A DNA stretch of 58,492 nucleotides, taken from contig CAITPI010000018.1 of NCBI GenBank assembly GCA_903894295.1, forward strand, positions 1 to 58,492, written 5' to 3'. Under the pieces are notes generated by a model. It saw nothing but the letters and a program-made list of their open reading frames with translations. It was not told where the DNA came from and made no database searches. The DNA is from an uncultured Acidimicrobiaceae bacterium (GTDB lineage: Bacteria > Actinomycetota > Acidimicrobiia > Acidimicrobiales > RAAP-2). Below, one piece after another: positions 57,222 through 58,492 of this stretch. Position 1 is the first letter of the stretch. Every line of letters starts with the position of its first letter. A program made the position numbers and the translations under genes.

Positions 57222-58132
57222 CCGAGTTGCTGAGCGTGGTGGTCCCCACCCACAACCGGCCCGACCGGCTGGAAACTGCCGTTCGATCCGTACTGGACCA
57301 GACCGGACCGCCGGTGGAAGTCGTGGTCGTCGACGATGGCTCCCAGGCTCCCACTGCCGAAGTCCTCGACCGCCTTTCGGCCGACCCACGGGTCGTTGTG
57401 CTGCGCAACGATGTCCCACAAGGTGCGGCGGCAGCACGCAACCGGGGGATTGACGTGGCCCGGGGCGATCTGGTCGGGTTCTGTGACGACGATGACCTCT
57501 GGCTCCCGGGAGCGGCCAGCGCAGCGGCTGAAGCACTGCGGCCGTCCATCGGGGTTGTCTATGGCTACCACGAGGTCTCCATCGAGAGCACGGGCCGTCT
57601 GGTGACGTTCCGGCCACCGGCCCGGGCCACGCCGGAGATGATGCGCTGGCTCAACGTGCCGGCGGTCCCGATGGCCGTGGTGCGACGTTCGGTGGTTGGC
57701 GACGAGCTGTACTTCGACACGGACCTCCTGATGTCCGAAGACTGGGACCTCTGGCTTCGCTGCGCCGACCAGGCACCGGTGGTCCTTGCGCCCCACCCCT
57801 TCTACCGCTACGTCCAGCACGCCGGATTCCGGGTCACGGCCGTCACCGAAGCCGATCTGGTCTCCCACCGTCGGTTTCTGGACAAGCACCGTTCCTCCAT
57901 GACGGCAGCCTGTGTGGCCCACTACGAGTTCGCCCTCGCCCTGATGGCCAAGGATGCCGGGATTGCCCGTGGTGAGCTGGCAAAACTGCCCCGTCACCCC
58001 ACGATTCTTGCCGCCGGCGCACTGATCGCCACCGAAGTGGTCGCCAGCCGACTCGGACAGCGGAGGAAAGATCCCGGTCTACGTTCCCGGGTGGCCGTCG
58101 GTCTTCTGGGGCCGGTCATCGCCAAGGGGTAG
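57218..58132 (+). CDS. GT2 family glycosyltransferase
   Basis: 304 residues, GT-A fold. LLSVVVPTHNRPDRLETAVRS opens the nucleotide-binding domain, VVVVDDGS and FCDDDDLWLPG carry the metal-binding Asp residues, and EDWDLWLRCAD is the catalytic-side ED motif. It transfers a sugar from an NDP-sugar. The acceptor is unknown, and it stands alone without a polysaccharide cluster. GTG 57218 gives the MTELLSVVVP start typical of the family; 57206 and 57161 are in-frame alternatives. Confidence 0.85.
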   Translation: MTELLSVVVPTHNRPDRLETAVRSVLDQTGPPVEVVVVDDGSQAPTAEVLDRLSADPRVVVLRNDVPQGAAAARNRGIDVARGDLVGFCDDDDLWLPGAASAAAEALRPSIGVVYGYHEVSIESTGRLVTFRPPARATPEMMRWLNVPAVPMAVVRRSVVGDELYFDTDLLMSEDWDLWLRCADQAPVVLAPHPFYRYVQHAGFRVTAVTEADLVSHRRFLDKHRSSMTAACVAHYEFALALMAKDAGIARGELAKLPRHPTILAAGALIATEVVASRLGQRRKDPGLRSRVAVGLLGPVIAKG

Positions 58133-58167
58133 GCGGGACTCGTTGGAGGACTGCCCGTGTCGCCCGG

Positions 58168-58464
58168 TCAGTCCCCGTCGGCCCCAAGCCCGAGTTCGAC
58201 CGTCACATCGTCGTCGAGTCCGATGCCTTCGGCGGTCCGGACCGCAGCCTTGATGGGCACCAGATAGGTTCCGTCTTTGGGAAAGAGCGACGTGGTCCAG
58301 GTGGTGCGGCCGATGGTGGCCACCACCGGGATGACACCCCATCCATACGTGAGCAGGTATGCGGCGTCGGCGGTCACCTTGCGGGCGGTTTCTAACACCG
58401 GCACGAAGAAGAACGGGGCGGGGCCCCGCCACTCGATCACGGTGCCGGTGAATGTCACGCGCAT
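58168..58464 (-). CDS. DUF1905 domain protein
   Basis: 98 residues. FTGTVIEWRGPAPFFFVPVL and the ending DGTYLVPIKAAVR...GIGLDDDVTVEL match DUF1905, a small beta-barrel of unknown function, often fused to YdeI-like domains. Complete at the window end. TAGGGT ending 6 bases before the ATG indicates a leaderless transcript. Confidence 0.82.
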   Translation of the reverse strand: MRVTFTGTVIEWRGPAPFFFVPVLETARKVTADAAYLLTYGWGVIPVVATIGRTTWTTSLFPKDGTYLVPIKAAVRTAEGIGLDDDVTVELGLGADGD

Positions 58465-58476
58465 CGCACCACCCTA
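58465..58476 (-). promoter_or_regulatory. leaderless promoter of the DUF1905 gene
   Basis: Minus-strand TAGGGT (58471-58476), then GGTGCG, then ATG. Confidence 0.45.
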
Positions 58477-58492
58477 GGAGTTGCCGCCTCCG

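Overview
High-GC (roughly two-thirds GC) bacterial chromosome from an actinobacterium. The support is the gene content: a BsaP-type biotin synthase auxiliary gene beside bioB, a mycothiol-dependent nitroreductase (Rv2466c) relative, a SepX/GlpR-like membrane protein, DUF3039, DUF3817 and Sap/GAP proteins, and many promoters whose -10 box ends 6-7 nt before the start codon (leaderless transcripts). An Acidimicrobiia-like lineage is plausible, but that is inference. No rRNA, tRNA, CRISPR array, intact insertion sequence or prophage was seen. Genes are tightly packed and often translationally coupled through ATGA or GTGA overlaps.

Layout. 1-5.6 kb: EthD-like protein behind a tandem repeat, YchF GTPase, ABC ATPase, DsbA-fold nitroreductase relative, SepX/GlpR-like protein, GNAT. 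5.6-15.1 kb: a divergent acyl-CoA catabolic block. Leftward are an HMG-CoA-synthase-like protein fused to an OB fold and a thiolase; rightward are an acyl-CoA dehydrogenase, a CoA-transferase/racemase, two MaoC hydratase subunits, a second acyl-CoA dehydrogenase and an MFS permease. A TetR-type palindrome lies in the divergent promoter. 15.1-20.4 kb: DEDDh exonuclease, PabB-PabC fusion, DMT transporter, YgjP-like metallopeptidase, two small membrane proteins. 20.4-31 kb: D-aminoacylase family enzyme, thioesterase with a 13-bp tandem repeat at its end, CysQ, Old Yellow Enzyme, SDR, Sap-like protein, sugar permease, aquaporin, GT87 mannosyltransferase, small conserved protein. 31-35.6 kb: hydrolase-desaturase-aldehyde dehydrogenase operon, then a divergent SPFH protein. 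35.7-42.7 kb: ABC-F ATPase, Dus, Maf, DUF3039, two membrane proteins, YihY. 42.7-51.2 kb: biotin and sulfur/one-carbon block (bioB-bsaP, enoyl-CoA hydratase, ahcY, secreted beta-helix lipoprotein, metY-metX). 51.3-58.5 kb: MpaB-like oxygenase with an ABM monooxygenase, Ogt, alpha/beta hydrolase, RlmN, ChrA, GT2 glycosyltransferase, DUF1905.

How they work together. The 5.6-15.1 kb block contains every step type of a beta-oxidation spiral (activation/racemisation, alpha-beta dehydrogenation, hydration, thiolysis) plus an uptake permease, and resembles the igr-type modules that shorten sterol side chains. The substrate cannot be read from sequence. metY-metX and ahcY serve methionine synthesis and the SAM cycle, and a perfect 27-bp palindrome sits in front of metY. 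bioB and bsaP form one biotin unit.

Most interesting for follow-up: the Cys-less HMGCS-OB/thiolase pair, the unidentified catabolic module and its operator, the met palindrome, the 13-bp repeat overlapping a thioesterase 3' end, and the widespread leaderless promoter architecture.
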